Shown here: positions 18,542-31,912 of the stretch, in pieces
How the letters are laid out: the number at the start of each line of letters is the position of its first letter
Numbering within the stretch: the first letter of the stretch is position 1
From: Streptomyces scopuliridis RB72
GTDB lineage: Bacteria > Actinomycetota > Actinomycetes > Streptomycetales > Streptomycetaceae
Direction of reading: 5' to 3'
NCBI RefSeq assembly: GCF_000718095.1
Contig: NZ_JOEI01000024.1
Span: forward strand, 26,145-90,144
Length of the DNA: 64,000 nt
The notes under the pieces: generated by a model
The model's input: the letters and a program-made list of their open reading frames with translations, nothing else
Told to the model about the DNA's origin: nothing
Database searches by the model: none
Translations under genes and position numbers: made by a program

Positions 18542-18679
18542 TCAGGCCGACAGACGGGCGCGACCCTTGCCACGGCGGGTCGCGAGAATCGCGCGACCGG
18601 CACGGGTACGCATCCGCAGCCGGAACCCGTGGGTCTTGGCGCGACGGCGGTTGTTCGGCTGGAAGGTGCGCTTGCTCAC
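18542..18679 (-). CDS. rpmH: 50S ribosomal protein L34
   Basis: 45 residues from a GTG start: [18 protein letters not shown], then [20 protein letters not shown] and RARLSA at the end. This is the entire L34 sequence and is strongly basic. It is the first gene of the minus-strand operon running to jag. Confidence 0.97.
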   Translation of the reverse strand: MSKRTFQPNNRRRAKTHGFRLRMRTRAGRAILATRRGKGRARLSA

Positions 18680-19055
18680 TCGGGGGCTCCAGAAAATGAT
18701 GTGTGGATGGCGGGACATCGCCTGGCTGTCACCGTGCGCCCACGAGAAGCTGAGAAGCTCGCGATCACGCCCGAGTGCACCGCTTCACAACCACAGATCG
18801 TGATCTTTGCCCATCGGAGGCAGGCGGCAGCAGCCATCGACAACTCGACCTGGTCACGGTACGCGCGGCTACGCCATCCGGTCAAACCAGCTCGATGCCG
18901 GGCCCCATTGTGCACAGGCTGTGGACAACAACTTGAACCGCGCGGGTCGCCCTGACTACCGTGGCTGAACTCCGGCTTCATTTCCTGCCGGTCTTCCCAT
19001 CCCGTCCCGAGAACCACACATTCGTGGGACCTGGACCTGCGAGAGAGCGTGCCTT
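18680..19055. promoter_or_regulatory. Divergent rpmH/dnaA promoter region with DnaA boxes
   Basis: 376 bp without genes. It holds a DnaA-box variant TTGTGCACA at 18908-18916 and a consensus box TGTGGACAA (minus orientation of TTGTCCACA) at 18920-18928. Five bases further, TTGAAC (18933-18938) could be the dnaA -35 element. DnaA binding here would allow autoregulation, as known in Streptomyces. The dnaA leader is therefore about 100 bases. The rpmH promoter must lie in the left half but I could not fix it. Confidence 0.6.
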
Positions 19056-20831
19056 GTGGCTGATGTACCTGCCGATCTTGCCGCAGTGTGGCCACGAGTG
19101 CTGGAGCAGCTCCTCAGGGAGGGCCAGCAGGGCGTCGAGCCCAAGGACAAGCAGTGGATCGAGCGCTGTCAGCCTCTCGCGCTGGTCGCCGACACCGCGC
19201 TGCTCGCCGTCCCCAATGAATGGGGCAAGCGTGTCCTGGAGGGTCGGCTCGCCCCTCTCATCAGCGAGACGCTGAGCCATGAGTGCGGCCGGCCCATCCG
19301 GATCGCCATCACCGTCGACGACTCGGCCGCCGAGCCCACCCCGCCGGCCCCGCCCGTGCCCCAGCAGCACCGCTATCAGGGGCCGTCCCACGACGAACAG
19401 CGGCAGGCCGATACATACGACGGCTACGGGCACCGTCCGTCGGACGACGGCATGCCGTCGGTACGGCCCGCGTACCCGGACTATCAGCAGCAGCGCCCCG
19501 ATCCCGGCGCCTGGCCGCGGACCCAGGAGGATCTGTCCTGGCAGCAGCCCCGGCTCGGCGGCTACCAGGATCGCGATCCGTACGCCACCGCTCACCAGCA
19601 GCAGCCGCAGCACGACTACCGGCAGCCGCAGGGGCCCGAGCACTCCCCGTACGAGCAGCACTCCGACCGGCACGATCTCCAGGAGCCGCCGTCACCGCGC
19701 CACGGCGGCGGGCCCAATGTCGGCCGCGGCGGTCCGCGTGGCGGAGCGCTGGGACCGCTGGGCGCCCAGCCCGCTCCGGCGCCGGGTCCCGGCGAGCCCC
19801 ATGCCCGGCTGAACCCCAAGTACCTCTTCGACACGTTTGTCATCGGGGCGTCCAACCGGTTCGCGCACGCGGCCGCGGTCGCGGTCGCCGAGGCCCCGGC
19901 GAAGGCGTACAACCCGCTCTTCATCTACGGGGAGTCCGGGCTCGGCAAGACGCATCTGCTGCACGCCATCGGGCACTACGCGCGCAGCCTCTACCCCGGC
20001 ACGCGCGTGCGGTATGTGAGCTCCGAGGAGTTCACGAACGAGTTCATCAACTCGATCCGCGACGGCAAGGGCGACACCTTCCGCAAGCGGTACCGGGATG
20101 TCGACATCCTGCTGGTCGACGACATCCAGTTCCTGGCGAGCAAGGAGTCGACGCAGGAGGAGTTCTTCCACACCTTCAACACGCTCCACAACGCCAACAA
20201 GCAGATCGTGCTCTCCTCGGACCGGCCGCCCAAGCAGCTGATCACGCTGGAGGACCGGCTCCGCAACCGCTTCGAGTGGGGCCTGACCACCGACGTCCAG
20301 CCGCCGGAGCTGGAGACGCGTATCGCGATCCTCCGTAAGAAGGCGGTGCAGGAGCAGCTCAACGCCCCGCCCGAGGTGCTGGAGTTCATCGCCTCCCGTA
20401 TCTCGCGGAACATCCGTGAGCTGGAGGGCGCGCTGATCCGGGTGACGGCGTTCGCCTCGCTCAACCGGCAGCCGGTGGACCTCGGCCTCACCGAGATCGT
20501 GCTCAAGGATCTGATCCCGGGCGGGGAGGACTCGGCCCCGGAGATCACCGCGAGCGCCATCATGGCGGCGACCGCCGACTACTTCGGGCTGACGGTGGAG
20601 GACCTCTGCGGCTCGTCGAGGAGCCGGGTGCTGGTGACGGCCCGGCAGATCGCGATGTATCTCTGCCGTGAGCTGACCGATCTCTCCCTGCCCAAGATCG
20701 GCGCGCAGTTCGGCGGCAGGGACCATACGACCGTGATGCACGCGGACCGGAAGATCCGCGCGCTGATGGCCGAGCGGCGCTCGATCTACAACCAGGTCAC
20801 GGAGCTCACCAACCGCATCAAGAACGGCTGA
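19056..20831 (+). CDS. dnaA: Chromosomal replication initiator DnaA
   Basis: 591 residues, GTG start ([19 protein letters not shown] matches the streptomycete N-terminus). Domain I covers about 1-90. Domain II is an unusually long, disordered Pro/Gln/His/Tyr-rich linker of some 150 residues, typical of Streptomyces. Domain III has Walker [10 protein letters not shown] near 292, Walker [10 protein letters not shown] near 350 and the arginine-finger region [13 protein letters not shown]. Domain IV ends with the DNA-binding signature [15 protein letters not shown]. It binds the boxes in the downstream oriC and opens the duplex. Confidence 0.98.
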   Translation: MADVPADLAAVWPRVLEQLLREGQQGVEPKDKQWIERCQPLALVADTALLAVPNEWGKRVLEGRLAPLISETLSHECGRPIRIAITVDDSAAEPTPPAPPVPQQHRYQGPSHDEQRQADTYDGYGHRPSDDGMPSVRPAYPDYQQQRPDPGAWPRTQEDLSWQQPRLGGYQDRDPYATAHQQQPQHDYRQPQGPEHSPYEQHSDRHDLQEPPSPRHGGGPNVGRGGPRGGALGPLGAQPAPAPGPGEPHARLNPKYLFDTFVIGASNRFAHAAAVAVAEAPAKAYNPLFIYGESGLGKTHLLHAIGHYARSLYPGTRVRYVSSEEFTNEFINSIRDGKGDTFRKRYRDVDILLVDDIQFLASKESTQEEFFHTFNTLHNANKQIVLSSDRPPKQLITLEDRLRNRFEWGLTTDVQPPELETRIAILRKKAVQEQLNAPPEVLEFIASRISRNIRELEGALIRVTAFASLNRQPVDLGLTEIVLKDLIPGGEDSAPEITASAIMAATADYFGLTVEDLCGSSRSRVLVTARQIAMYLCRELTDLSLPKIGAQFGGRDHTTVMHADRKIRALMAERRSIYNQVTELTNRIKNG

Positions 20832-20855
20832 CAGCCGGCTCTCCGCCCGCTGCCG

Positions 20856-20899
20856 AGGCGCTCAGGGACCCCGTCCGCGACGGTCCCTGGGCGCCTTTT
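20856..20899 (+). terminator. dnaA terminator
   Basis: Stem GGCGCTCAGGGACC (20857-20870) pairs with GGTCCCTGGGCGCC (20882-20895) with one internal T/G wobble, followed by TTTT. It begins 25 bp after the dnaA stop and isolates the origin from dnaA transcription. Confidence 0.8.
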
Positions 20900-21692
20900 C
20901 GCGGTCTGTGGACCCCGCGGCGGCCGGCTCCGCGTGTCGCCGCCCGGCCCTCGCTGTTCGAATAGCTGGGGATGGAGGGGCCTTCTCCACAGATCGGGTC
21001 GCGATCTTCCGTCCACAGCCTGGGGACCGAGAAGTTGTCCAGACTGCGTCCACAGGCGCACCGGGCGGGAGGTCATCTGCCCAGGTCAGAGCCCTGTGGA
21101 TTTGTGGCCGACGCTGCTCCACAGACTGTGGACGGAAAATTCTTCCACAGGGCGGCGGCGCTGTTGTCCACTGGCGGCCCACAGGCGGGCCTCCCTTTCC
21201 CACAGCTTCTCCACACCCCTGTCCACTGTTCGGCAACGAAACGCCCGGGATCGCTGAGTCGAGTGAAAGGCGTCACACCAAGGAGCTCGATTGGGCTGTG
21301 GGGAACGTGGGTAAAGCTGGGGACGTGGCTGGGGAGAAGTCCCTGTGTCCTGTGCATCGGTTGTGCAGAACTTTCGCCCGTCCACAGAACGACCGGGTTG
21401 TCCACGGACGGCGCCCACAGGGTCGGTGGACAAAAAAACGGGTCTGACCTGCGCGGATGACGTTATCCACGGTTTCCACAGGCCCTACTACTACTCCCAC
21501 TCAGAGTTAACGAGGAATCCGCTTCGAAGAAGGCCCTGTGCACAACTCGGCCCCGGAGCCCTCGGCACCTGTCTCGCCGACTTGACCCGCAGCCGCACCG
21601 ACTGTCGGTGCCGTACGTCAGACTGGTCCCCGGCATCACAGCCGACGACGAAGGCCAGCAGGGCGAGCCAGCAACAGCAGGAGGCGGTTCCG
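20900..21692. other. oriC: Replication origin oriC with a DnaA-box cluster
   Basis: About 790 bp between dnaA and dnaN. I find these DnaA-box-like 9-mers (consensus TTGTCCACA): TGTGGACCC 20907, TTCTCCACA 20983, CCGTCCACA 21009, TTGTCCAGA 21035, GCGTCCACA 21046, TGTGGATTT 21095, TGCTCCACA 21115, TGTGGACGG 21127, TCTTCCACA 21141, TTGTCCACT 21164, TTCTCCACA 21207, CTGTCCACT 21219, CCGTCCACA 21378, TTGTCCACG 21398, GGTGGACAA 21425, TTATCCACG 21463, GTTTCCACA 21472, TGTGCACAA 21537. They form two groups split by a box-poor stretch at about 21228-21377, as in known Streptomyces origins with 19 boxes. None is the exact consensus. No classical AT-rich 13-mer array is visible; AAAAAAA at 21432-21438 is the most A-rich spot. 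Confidence 0.93.
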
Positions 21693-22823
21693 GTGAAGAT
21701 CCGGGTGGAGCGCGATGTACTCGCGGAGGCGGTGGCCTGGGTGGCCCGTAGCCTTCCGGCCCGTCCGCCGGCGCCCGTACTCGCAGGCCTTCTGCTGAAG
21801 GCCGAGGACGGCGCTCTCAGCTTCTCCAGCTTCGACTACGAGGTCTCGGCGCGGGTCTCGGTGGACGCCGAGGTCGAGGAGGACGGCACCGTCCTCGTCT
21901 CCGGCCGGCTTCTCGCCGACATCTGCCGCGCGCTGCCGAACCGGCCGGTGGAGATTTCCACAGACGGTGTACGGGCGACCGTGGTCTGCGGCTCCTCGCG
22001 CTTCACGCTCCACACCCTCCCGGTGGACGAGTACCCGGCGCTGCCGCAGATGCCGACCGCGACGGGCACCGTCCCCGGTGAGGTCTTCGCCTCGGCCGCC
22101 TCCCAGGTCGCCATCGCCGCGGGCCGCGACGACACGCTGCCGGTGCTGACCGGTGTACGGATCGAGATCGAGGGCGACACGGTCACCCTGGCCTCGACCG
22201 ACCGCTACCGCTTCGCGGTCCGTGAGTTCCTGTGGAAGCCGGAAGCCCCCGATGTGTCCGCGGTCGCGCTGGTGCCCGCCAAGACGCTGCTGGACACCGC
22301 CAAGGCGCTCACGAGCGGTGACACGGTCACGCTGGCGCTCTCCGGGGCGGGTGCCGGCGAGGGGCTGATCGGTTTCGAGGGCGCCGGGCGGCGTACGACC
22401 ACCCGGCTGCTCGAAGGTGATCTCCCGAAGTACCGCACGCTGTTCCCGACCGAGTTCAACTCGGTCGCGGTGATCGAGACCGCCCCGTTCGTCGAGGCCG
22501 TCAAGCGTGTGGCGCTGGTCGCCGAGCGGAACACCCCGGTGCGGCTCAGCTTCGAGCAGGGCGTGCTGATCCTGGAGGCCGGTTCCAGCGATGACGCACA
22601 GGCTGTGGAGCGCGTCGACGCGCAGCTGGAGGGCGATGACATCTCGATCGCCTTCAACCCGACCTTCCTGCTCGACGGGCTGAGCGCGATCGACTCGCCG
22701 GTCGCCCAGCTCTCGTTCACGACGTCCACGAAGCCGGCGCTGCTCAGCGGTCGGCCGGCCGTCGACGCGGAGGCGGACGAGGCGTACAAGTACCTGATCA
22801 TGCCGGTACGCCTGAGCGGCTGA
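21693..22823 (+). CDS. dnaN: DNA polymerase III beta sliding clamp
   Basis: 376 residues, the usual length. The GTG start at 21693 follows CAGGAGG by a few bases and gives MKIRVERDVLAEAVAWVARSLP; in-frame sequence upstream lies in oriC and is not coding. Three clamp domains follow, and the C-terminal partner-binding end reads YLIMPVRLSG, matching the family's PMR ending. It tethers the replicase to DNA. Confidence 0.97.
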   Translation: MKIRVERDVLAEAVAWVARSLPARPPAPVLAGLLLKAEDGALSFSSFDYEVSARVSVDAEVEEDGTVLVSGRLLADICRALPNRPVEISTDGVRATVVCGSSRFTLHTLPVDEYPALPQMPTATGTVPGEVFASAASQVAIAAGRDDTLPVLTGVRIEIEGDTVTLASTDRYRFAVREFLWKPEAPDVSAVALVPAKTLLDTAKALTSGDTVTLALSGAGAGEGLIGFEGAGRRTTTRLLEGDLPKYRTLFPTEFNSVAVIETAPFVEAVKRVALVAERNTPVRLSFEQGVLILEAGSSDDAQAVERVDAQLEGDDISIAFNPTFLLDGLSAIDSPVAQLSFTTSTKPALLSGRPAVDAEADEAYKYLIMPVRLSG

Positions 22824-22912
22824 CCCCACAGGTGAGTGGCCGGATCCGGGCGTAGGCTCGGATCCGGGTACGAACCCGGGTACGAATCGCCTCAACGCTT
22901 AAGGAACACCTG

Positions 22913-23800
22913 ATGGAGCTCGGTCTCGTCGGTCTCGGCAAGATGGGCGGCAATATGCGCGAGCGCATCCGCCGCGCAGGCCACACCGTCATCGGATACG
23001 ACCGCAATCCGGACCTCGCCGATGTGCACAGCCTCCAGGAGCTGGTGAGCAAGCTCAAGGGGCCGCGCGTGGTGTGGGTGATGGTTCCGGCCGGTGCCGC
23101 GACCCAGGCCACGATCGACGAGCTGGCCGAGCTGCTGTCGCCCGGCGATGTGGTGGTGGACGGCGGGAATTCCCGCTGGACGGACGACGAGAAGCACGCG
23201 GTTGAGCTGGGCATCAAGGGCATCGGTTTCGTCGACTGCGGTGTCTCCGGCGGGGTCTGGGGCCTGGAGAACGGCTACGCGCTGATGTACGGCGGCGCCC
23301 CGGAGAACGTGGCGAAGGTGGAGCCGGTCTTCGAGGCGCTCAAGCCCGAGGGCAACTTCGGTTCCGTGCACGCCGGCAAGGTCGGCGCGGGCCACTTCGC
23401 CAAGATGGTCCACAACGGCATCGAGTACGCCATGATGCAGGCCTACGCCGAGGGCTGGGAGCTGCTGGAGAGCGTCGACTCGGTCACCGATGTCCGTGAG
23501 GTCTTCCGCTCGTGGCAGGAGGGCACGGTCATCCGTTCCTGGCTGCTGGATCTGGCCGTCAACGCCCTGGACGCGGATGAGCACTTGGAGCAGCTGAAGG
23601 GCTACGCGGAGGACTCCGGCGAGGGCCGGTGGACGGTCGAGGCGGCCATCAACCACGCGGTGCCGCTGCCCGCGATCACCGCGTCGCTGTTCGCGCGCTT
23701 CGCGTCCCGGCAGGACGATTCGCCGCAGATGAAGATGGTCTCGGCGCTGCGCAATCAGTTCGGCGGCCACGCGGTCGAGCCGAACAAGCCCAAGAAGTAG
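22913..23800 (+). CDS. gnd: 6-phosphogluconate dehydrogenase, decarboxylating (YqeC/GndA-type short form)
   Basis: 295 residues, shorter than the 470-residue classical enzyme. The nucleotide-binding motif GLVGLGKMGGNM starts at residue 4, then VVVDGGNSRWTDDEKH and the catalytic-region signature GAGHFAKMVHNGIEY. Converts 6-phosphogluconate to ribulose 5-phosphate in the pentose phosphate pathway. The gene is a fixed neighbour between dnaN and recF in streptomycetes. ATG start preceded by AAGGAA. Confidence 0.92.
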   Translation: MELGLVGLGKMGGNMRERIRRAGHTVIGYDRNPDLADVHSLQELVSKLKGPRVVWVMVPAGAATQATIDELAELLSPGDVVVDGGNSRWTDDEKHAVELGIKGIGFVDCGVSGGVWGLENGYALMYGGAPENVAKVEPVFEALKPEGNFGSVHAGKVGAGHFAKMVHNGIEYAMMQAYAEGWELLESVDSVTDVREVFRSWQEGTVIRSWLLDLAVNALDADEHLEQLKGYAEDSGEGRWTVEAAINHAVPLPAITASLFARFASRQDDSPQMKMVSALRNQFGGHAVEPNKPKK

Positions 23801-23832
23801 AGCCCTGAGCCGGGGGAGGCCCGCGTACATCC

Positions 23833-25032
23833 ATGCACGTCACGCATCTGTCGCTGGCCGACTTCCGGTCCTACGCCCGGGTCGAGGTACCGCTCGATCC
23901 GGGCGTCACCGCGTTCGTGGGGGCGAACGGGCAGGGGAAGACCAATCTGGTCGAGGCGGTCGGCTATCTCGCGACCCTCGGCAGTCACCGGGTGTCGTCG
24001 GACGCCCCGCTGGTGCGGATGGGCGCGGACCGCGCGGTGATCCGGGCCGCGGTCACCCAGGGCGAGCGTTCCCAGCTGGTGGAGCTTGAGCTCAATCCCG
24101 GCCGCGCGAACAGGGCGCGTATCAACCGGTCCTCGCAGGTCAGACCGCGTGATGTGCTGGGGATCGTACGGACGGTGCTGTTCGCGCCGGAGGATCTGGC
24201 GCTGGTGAAGGGCGATCCGGGTGAGCGGCGCCGGTTCCTCGATGAGCTGATCACGGCGCGGTCGCCCCGGATGGCCGGGGTGCGGTCGGACTACGACCGG
24301 GTGCTCAGACAGCGCAATACGCTGCTGAAGTCGGCGGCGATGGCGCGGCGGCACGGCGGGCGCGGCATGGATCTGTCGACGCTGGATGTGTGGGACCAGC
24401 ATCTGGCGCGCGCGGGGGCCGAGTTGCTGGCGCAGCGGGTCGATCTGATCGCGACGCTCCAGCCGCTGGCGGACAAGGCGTATGAGCAACTGGCGCCCGG
24501 GGGCGGTCCGGTGGCGCTGGAGTACCGTTCCTCCGCCGGTGATCCCGGCGATTCCGGGGCGCCCGGCGCTTCCGGTGATGACGCCTCGGGGCCCGGGGCC
24601 GCGGACGGGCTCATGCCCTCGGGGATGACGTCGCGCGATGAGCTGTACGCGCATCTGCTGGCGGCCCTGGCCGACGTGCGCAAGCAGGAGATCGAGCGGG
24701 GCGTGACGCTGGTCGGGCCGCACCGCGACGACCTGGTGCTGAAGCTGGGCCGGCTGCCCGCGAAGGGGTACGCCAGCCATGGCGAGTGCTGGTCCTTCGC
24801 GCTGGCGCTGCGGCTTGCCTCGTACGATCTGCTGCGCGCCGAGGGCAATGAGCCGGTGCTGGTGCTGGACGACGTGTTCGCCGAGCTGGACGCGCGGCGG
24901 CGGGAGCGGCTCGCGGAGCTGGTGGTTCCGGGTGAGCAGGTGCTGGTGACGGCGGCCGTGGACGACGATGTGCCGGGGGTGCTGGCCGGGGCACGGTTCG
25001 CGGTGGCCGACGGTGCGGTGGAGCGCGTATGA
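23833..25032 (+). CDS. recF: DNA replication and repair protein RecF
   Basis: 399 residues. Loads RecA at gaps during recombinational repair. Walker [10 protein letters not shown] at about 31-39, the SMC-like signature in the middle and Walker [12 protein letters not shown] near 341. A Gly/Ser/Pro/Asp-rich insert of roughly 25 residues ([17 protein letters not shown]) near 236-260 extends the protein past the usual 370. The dciA start overlaps its stop (ATGA). Confidence 0.96.
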   Translation: MHVTHLSLADFRSYARVEVPLDPGVTAFVGANGQGKTNLVEAVGYLATLGSHRVSSDAPLVRMGADRAVIRAAVTQGERSQLVELELNPGRANRARINRSSQVRPRDVLGIVRTVLFAPEDLALVKGDPGERRRFLDELITARSPRMAGVRSDYDRVLRQRNTLLKSAAMARRHGGRGMDLSTLDVWDQHLARAGAELLAQRVDLIATLQPLADKAYEQLAPGGGPVALEYRSSAGDPGDSGAPGASGDDASGPGAADGLMPSGMTSRDELYAHLLAALADVRKQEIERGVTLVGPHRDDLVLKLGRLPAKGYASHGECWSFALALRLASYDLLRAEGNEPVLVLDDVFAELDARRRERLAELVVPGEQVLVTAAVDDDVPGVLAGARFAVADGAVERV

Positions 25033-25649
25033 GTACTTCTCGGGGACCGTCGGGGGTGCCCGGTTCCGACGGATCCGGAGGGCCCGCCGAGCTGCCGGGC
25101 TCCTCCCCGGCTTCCGGGGCGCCGGGTGCGCCGCTGCCTCCGGAGTCGTCGGGGGTGGATCTGGCGCGGGTCGCGCTGCGCGCCGCGAAGGAGCAGGCGC
25201 GGGCGCGGGGCGCCGCCGTACAGCAGAAGAAGCAGGCGCGGCGCGGCGGCGGGCTGCGTTCGGGGGCGCGGGCGGACGGCCGCGATCCGCTGCCGCTGGG
25301 TGCGGCGATCAACCGGCTGATCACGGAGCGGGGCTGGGAGACGCCGGCGGCCGTGGGCGGGGTCATGGGCCGGTGGCCGCAGATCGTCGGCGAGGACGTG
25401 GCGAAGCACTGTGTGCCGCAGCGGTACGACGACGGCAATGACGAGCGGGTGCTGACGGTGCAGTGCGACTCGACGGCGTGGGCGACGCAGTTGCGGCTGC
25501 TGGCGCCCCGGCTGGTGGCGCGGCTGAACGAGGACCTGGGGCAGGGCACCGTACGGATGATCAAGGTGCTGGGCCCGGGTGGTCCGCCGCAGCGGTACGG
25601 CCGGCTGCGGGCGCCGGGCAGCAAGGGCCCGGGTGACACGTACGGTTGA
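25029..25649 (+). CDS. dciA: DciA-type helicase loader (DUF721)
   Basis: 206 residues. The DUF721 domain sits at about 95-190 ([72 protein letters not shown]). The N-terminal half is disordered and Arg/Ala rich. DciA is the ancestral loader or operator of the DnaB replicative helicase in bacteria lacking DnaC/DnaI. Position between recF and gyrB and the 4-base overlap with recF agree with that. Confidence 0.88.
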   Translation: MSTSRGPSGVPGSDGSGGPAELPGSSPASGAPGAPLPPESSGVDLARVALRAAKEQARARGAAVQQKKQARRGGGLRSGARADGRDPLPLGAAINRLITERGWETPAAVGGVMGRWPQIVGEDVAKHCVPQRYDDGNDERVLTVQCDSTAWATQLRLLAPRLVARLNEDLGQGTVRMIKVLGPGGPPQRYGRLRAPGSKGPGDTYG

Positions 25650-28181
<2,532 letters not shown>

Positions 28182-28232
28182 GTCGGTCTCAGCTGACGGA
28201 TTCGACAAGGCCGAAAGGAACACTGACCAGCA

Positions 28233-30899
28233 ATGGCCGACGAGAACACCCCTGACACCCCTGATATCCCCGAGAGCTCCGGCGTCCCCGGCACCCCTGG
28301 TACCCCTGTGGTCCAGGAGGCCGTCGAGGCGGTCGAGGGTCTCGCGATGCGCGTAGAGCCGGTCGGGCTCGAAACGGAGATGCAGCGCTCGTATCTCGAC
28401 TACGCGATGTCCGTCATCGTGTCGCGCGCGCTGCCGGACGTACGGGACGGTCTCAAGCCCGTCCACCGGCGTGTGCTGTACGCGATGTACGACGGCGGCT
28501 ACCGGCCCGAGAAGGGCTTCTACAAGTGCGCCCGCGTCGTCGGTGACGTCATGGGTACGTACCACCCGCACGGCGACTCCTCGATCTATGACGCGCTGGT
28601 CCGGCTGGCGCAGCCGTGGTCGATGCGGATGCCGCTGGTGGACTCCAACGGCAACTTCGGTTCTCCGGGCAATGACCCGGCCGCGGCCATGCGGTACACC
28701 GAGTGCAAGATGATGCCGCTGTCGATGGAGATGCTCCGGGACATCGACGAGGAGACCGTCGACTTCACGGACAACTACGACGGCCGTAACCAGGAGCCGA
28801 CGGTTCTGCCGGCGCGGTTCCCGAATCTGCTGATCAACGGCTCCGCCGGCATCGCCGTCGGTATGGCCACGAACATCCCGCCGCACAATCTGCGGGAGGT
28901 CGCGGCCGGTGCGATGTGGGCGCTGGAGCATCCCGAGGCGAGCCACGAGGAACTGCTCGACGCGCTGATCGAGCGGATCAAGGGCCCGGACTTCCCGACC
29001 GGCGCGCTGGTCGTGGGGCGCAAGGGCATCGAGGAGGCGTACCGTACGGGCCGCGGCTCGATCACGATGCGCGCGGTGGTCGAGGTCGAGGAGATCCAGA
29101 ACCGCCAGTGCCTGGTGGTCACGGAGCTGCCGTACCAGACCAACCCGGACAATCTCGCTCAGAAGATCGCCGACCTGGTCAAGGACGGAAAGGTCGGCGG
29201 CATCGCGGACGTCCGCGACGAGACGTCCTCGCGTACGGGCCAGCGGCTGGTCGTCGTGCTGAAGCGGGACGCGGTCGCCAAGGTCGTCCTGAACAACCTG
29301 TACAAGCACACCGATCTGCAGAGCAACTTCAGCGCGAACATGCTGGCGCTGGTGGACGGCGTGCCGCGCACGCTCTCGCTGGACGCGTTCATCCGGCACT
29401 GGGTGACGCACCAGATCGAGGTCATCGTCCGGCGTACGAAGTTCCGGCTGCGCAAGGCCGAGGAGCGGGCGCACATCCTGCGCGGTCTGCTCAAGGCGCT
29501 CGACGCGATCGACGAGGTCATCGCGCTGATCCGGCGCAGTGACACGGTCGAGATCGCGCGTGAGGGCCTGATGGGGCTGCTCACGATCGATGAGATCCAG
29601 GCGAACGCGATCCTGGAGATGCAGCTGCGCCGACTGGCGGCCCTGGAGCGCCAGAAGATCGTCGCGGAACACGACGAGCTGCAGCAGAAGATCAATGAGT
29701 ACAACGCGATCCTGGCCTCGCCGGAGAAGCAGCGGCAGATCGTCCATGACGAACTGGCCATCATCGTCGACAAGTTCGGTGACGACCGGCGCTCGAAGCT
29801 GGTGCCCTTCGACGGTGACATGTCCATCGAGGACCTGATCGCCGAGGAGGACATCGTCGTCACGATCACGCGTGGCGGCTATGTGAAGCGTACGAAGACG
29901 GACGACTACCGCTCGCAGAAGCGCGGCGGCAAGGGCGTACGCGGTACGAAGCTGAAGGAAGACGACATCGTCGACCACTTCTTCGTCTCGACGACGCACC
30001 ACTGGCTGCTGTTCTTCACGAACAAGGGCCGGGTCTACCGGGCCAAGGCGTACGAGCTGCCGGACGCCGGGCGGGACGCGCGCGGTCAGCATGTGGCCAA
30101 TCTGCTCGCTTTCCAGCCGGACGAGCAGATCGCCGAGATCCTGGCGATCCGTGACTACGAGGCCGTGCCGTATCTGGTCCTGGCCACGAAGGCGGGTCTG
30201 GTGAAGAAGACCCCGCTCAAGGATTACGACTCACCCCGCTCGGGCGGTGTCATCGCGATCAACCTCCGGGAGACGGACGACGGCGCGGACGACGAGCTGA
30301 TCGGCGCGGAGCTGGTGTCGGCGGAGGACGATCTGCTGCTCATCAGCCGGAAGGCGCAGTCGATCCGGTTCACCGCGACGGACGACGCGCTGCGGCCGAT
30401 GGGGCGTGCGACCTCGGGCGTGAAGGGGATGAGTTTCCGCGAGGGCGACGAACTGCTCTCGATGAATGTCGTCAGGCCCGGTACGTTCGTCTTCACTGCT
30501 ACAGATGGCGGATACGCGAAGCGGACCGCTGTCGACGAGTATCGCGTCCAGGGTCGTGGCGGTCTGGGCATCAAGGCCGCCAAGATTGTGGAGGATCGGG
30601 GTTCTCTTGTCGGTGCGTTGGTGGTCGAGGAAACGGATGAGATCCTTGCCATCACCCTCGGCGGCGGTGTGATTCGCACGCGAGTCAACGAAGTCAGGGA
30701 GACCGGCCGTGACACGATGGGTGTCCAACTGATCAACCTGGGCAAGCGGGATGCCGTCGTCGGTATCGCGCGCAATGCCGAGGCGGGACGTGAAGCCGAA
30801 GAGGTCGACGGGACCGATGACCCGGGGACCGAAGAGGCTGGTACGGCCGAGGTCGTCGCCGAGGGCACTCAGCCCTCGGCCGGGGAGCACGAGGAGTAG
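28233..30899 (+). CDS. gyrA: DNA gyrase subunit A
   Basis: 888 residues. The catalytic tyrosine is in [12 protein letters not shown], and the quinolone-determining region reads [20 protein letters not shown]. The C-terminal beta-pinwheel has the GyrA box QKRGGKG. The last 35 residues are an acidic tail. ATG start behind GAAAGGAA. With GyrB it introduces negative supercoils. The next gene starts 3 bases after the stop. Confidence 0.98.
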   Translation: MADENTPDTPDIPESSGVPGTPGTPVVQEAVEAVEGLAMRVEPVGLETEMQRSYLDYAMSVIVSRALPDVRDGLKPVHRRVLYAMYDGGYRPEKGFYKCARVVGDVMGTYHPHGDSSIYDALVRLAQPWSMRMPLVDSNGNFGSPGNDPAAAMRYTECKMMPLSMEMLRDIDEETVDFTDNYDGRNQEPTVLPARFPNLLINGSAGIAVGMATNIPPHNLREVAAGAMWALEHPEASHEELLDALIERIKGPDFPTGALVVGRKGIEEAYRTGRGSITMRAVVEVEEIQNRQCLVVTELPYQTNPDNLAQKIADLVKDGKVGGIADVRDETSSRTGQRLVVVLKRDAVAKVVLNNLYKHTDLQSNFSANMLALVDGVPRTLSLDAFIRHWVTHQIEVIVRRTKFRLRKAEERAHILRGLLKALDAIDEVIALIRRSDTVEIAREGLMGLLTIDEIQANAILEMQLRRLAALERQKIVAEHDELQQKINEYNAILASPEKQRQIVHDELAIIVDKFGDDRRSKLVPFDGDMSIEDLIAEEDIVVTITRGGYVKRTKTDDYRSQKRGGKGVRGTKLKEDDIVDHFFVSTTHHWLLFFTNKGRVYRAKAYELPDAGRDARGQHVANLLAFQPDEQIAEILAIRDYEAVPYLVLATKAGLVKKTPLKDYDSPRSGGVIAINLRETDDGADDELIGAELVSAEDDLLLISRKAQSIRFTATDDALRPMGRATSGVKGMSFREGDELLSMNVVRPGTFVFTATDGGYAKRTAVDEYRVQGRGGLGIKAAKIVEDRGSLVGALVVEETDEILAITLGGGVIRTRVNEVRETGRDTMGVQLINLGKRDAVVGIARNAEAGREAEEVDGTDDPGTEEAGTAEVVAEGTQPSAGEHEE

Positions 30900-30902
30900 A
30901 GC

Positions 30903-31607
30903 GTGAGTGGAGCCACGGGCGCCGGATCGGCCGCTTCCGGAGCGAACGGTGCCCGTGGCCCTGCCACGGACTCCCAGGGGGTATCGGTGACCGACACTCG
31001 GGGGCAGAAGCCCCCTTACGAGACGTACGGACGTGAGCAGCCGCAGCCGGCCGCTCAGCCGTACCACCCGCCGCAGGCGTATCCCTCGCCCCAGGGCGGC
31101 GGGCCGAGCCAGGGCGGACAGCAGATTCAGCAAGGGGCTTCTGTGACATCTGCCGTTTCCGGTGGGGCCGGTCCTTCAGGGGCTCCTTCCGCTTCCGCGG
31201 TGCGCCGGCCGCGGACGGGCGCGCGGACGACTCCGCGTACCCGCAAGGCGCGACTGCGGGTGGCGAAGGCCGATCCGTGGTCGGTGATGAAGGTCAGTTT
31301 CCTGCTCTCCATCGCGCTGGGTCTGTGCACCATCGTCGCGGCCGCCGTGCTGTGGATGGTCATGGACGCGATGGGCGTCTTCTCGACGGTGGGCGGGACG
31401 ATCAGTGAGGCCACGGGCTCGAACGAGAGCAATGGCTTCGACCTTCAGTCGTTCCTCTCGCTGCCGCGAGTGATCATCTTCACGTCGGTCATCGCGGTGA
31501 TCGATGTGGTGCTCGCGACGGCGCTGGCGACGCTCGGAGCCTTCATCTACAACCTGTCCGCGGGCTTTGTGGGCGGTGTTGAGCTCACGCTCGCCGAGGA
31601 CGAGTGA
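30903..31607 (+). CDS. DUF3566 transmembrane protein
   Basis: 234 residues, GTG start three bases after gyrA. The first 120 residues are disordered (Gly/Ala/Ser, then Pro/Gln/Tyr). The DUF3566 core is LRVAKADPWSVMKVSFLLS and two helices (LSIALGLCTIVAAAVLWMV; VIIFTSVIAVIDVVLATALATLG), ending NLSAGFVGGVELTLAEDE. This family follows gyrA throughout actinobacteria; in mycobacteria the equivalent region encodes cell-wall and division factors. Molecular role not established. Confidence 0.85.
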   Translation: MSGATGAGSAASGANGARGPATDSQGVSVTDTRGQKPPYETYGREQPQPAAQPYHPPQAYPSPQGGGPSQGGQQIQQGASVTSAVSGGAGPSGAPSASAVRRPRTGARTTPRTRKARLRVAKADPWSVMKVSFLLSIALGLCTIVAAAVLWMVMDAMGVFSTVGGTISEATGSNESNGFDLQSFLSLPRVIIFTSVIAVIDVVLATALATLGAFIYNLSAGFVGGVELTLAEDE

Positions 31608-31623
31608 GGGCCGGGTATCGATT

Positions 31624-31652
31624 TTGGGGCTGGCCCTGAAGTGCGCTAATCT
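31624..31652 (+). promoter_or_regulatory. Candidate tRNA-Ile promoter
   Basis: TTGGGG at 31624-31629 and TAATCT at 31647-31652 are 17 bases apart, and the tRNA starts 13 bases later. The stretch also forms an imperfect hairpin (GCCCTGAAG with CTTCAGGGGC), which might end DUF3566 transcription instead. Confidence 0.4.
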
Positions 31653-31665
31653 TCAGGGGCAGCGC

Positions 31666-31739
31666 GGGGCTATAGCTCAGTTGGTTAGAGCGCATCCCTG
31701 ATAAGGATGAGGCCACAGGTTCAAATCCTGTTAGCCCCA
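31666..31739 (+). tRNA. tRNA-Ile (anticodon GAT)
   Basis: 74 nt. Acceptor GGGGCTA (31666-31672) pairs with TAGCCCC (31732-31738), discriminator A. Anticodon stem CATCC/GGATG with loop CTGATAA puts GAT at 31700-31702. T arm ACAGG-TTCAAAT-CCTGT is intact. CCA is not encoded. Confidence 0.97.
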
Positions 31740-31745
31740 CCGCGA

Positions 31746-31784
31746 CAATCGGCCCGTACGGATCGTCTCCGTACGGGCCGATTG
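31746..31784 (+). terminator. tRNA-Ile terminator
   Basis: 17-bp stem CAATCGGCCCGTACGGA (31746-31762) and its complement (31768-31784) with a 5-base loop, starting 7 bases past the tRNA. Followed by CATTTC. Confidence 0.75.
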
Positions 31785-31912
31785 CATTTCGCTGTTCTTC
31801 CTATTGGCCGCGGCCCCGCCTCACGTTGCGGGCAGGTCACCGATCGGTATCGGTCGGTGTGTATAGTCGGGCGCCAGAAGTCCCCTACGTCAAGGAAAGA
31901 CGAGGTCGCGCG

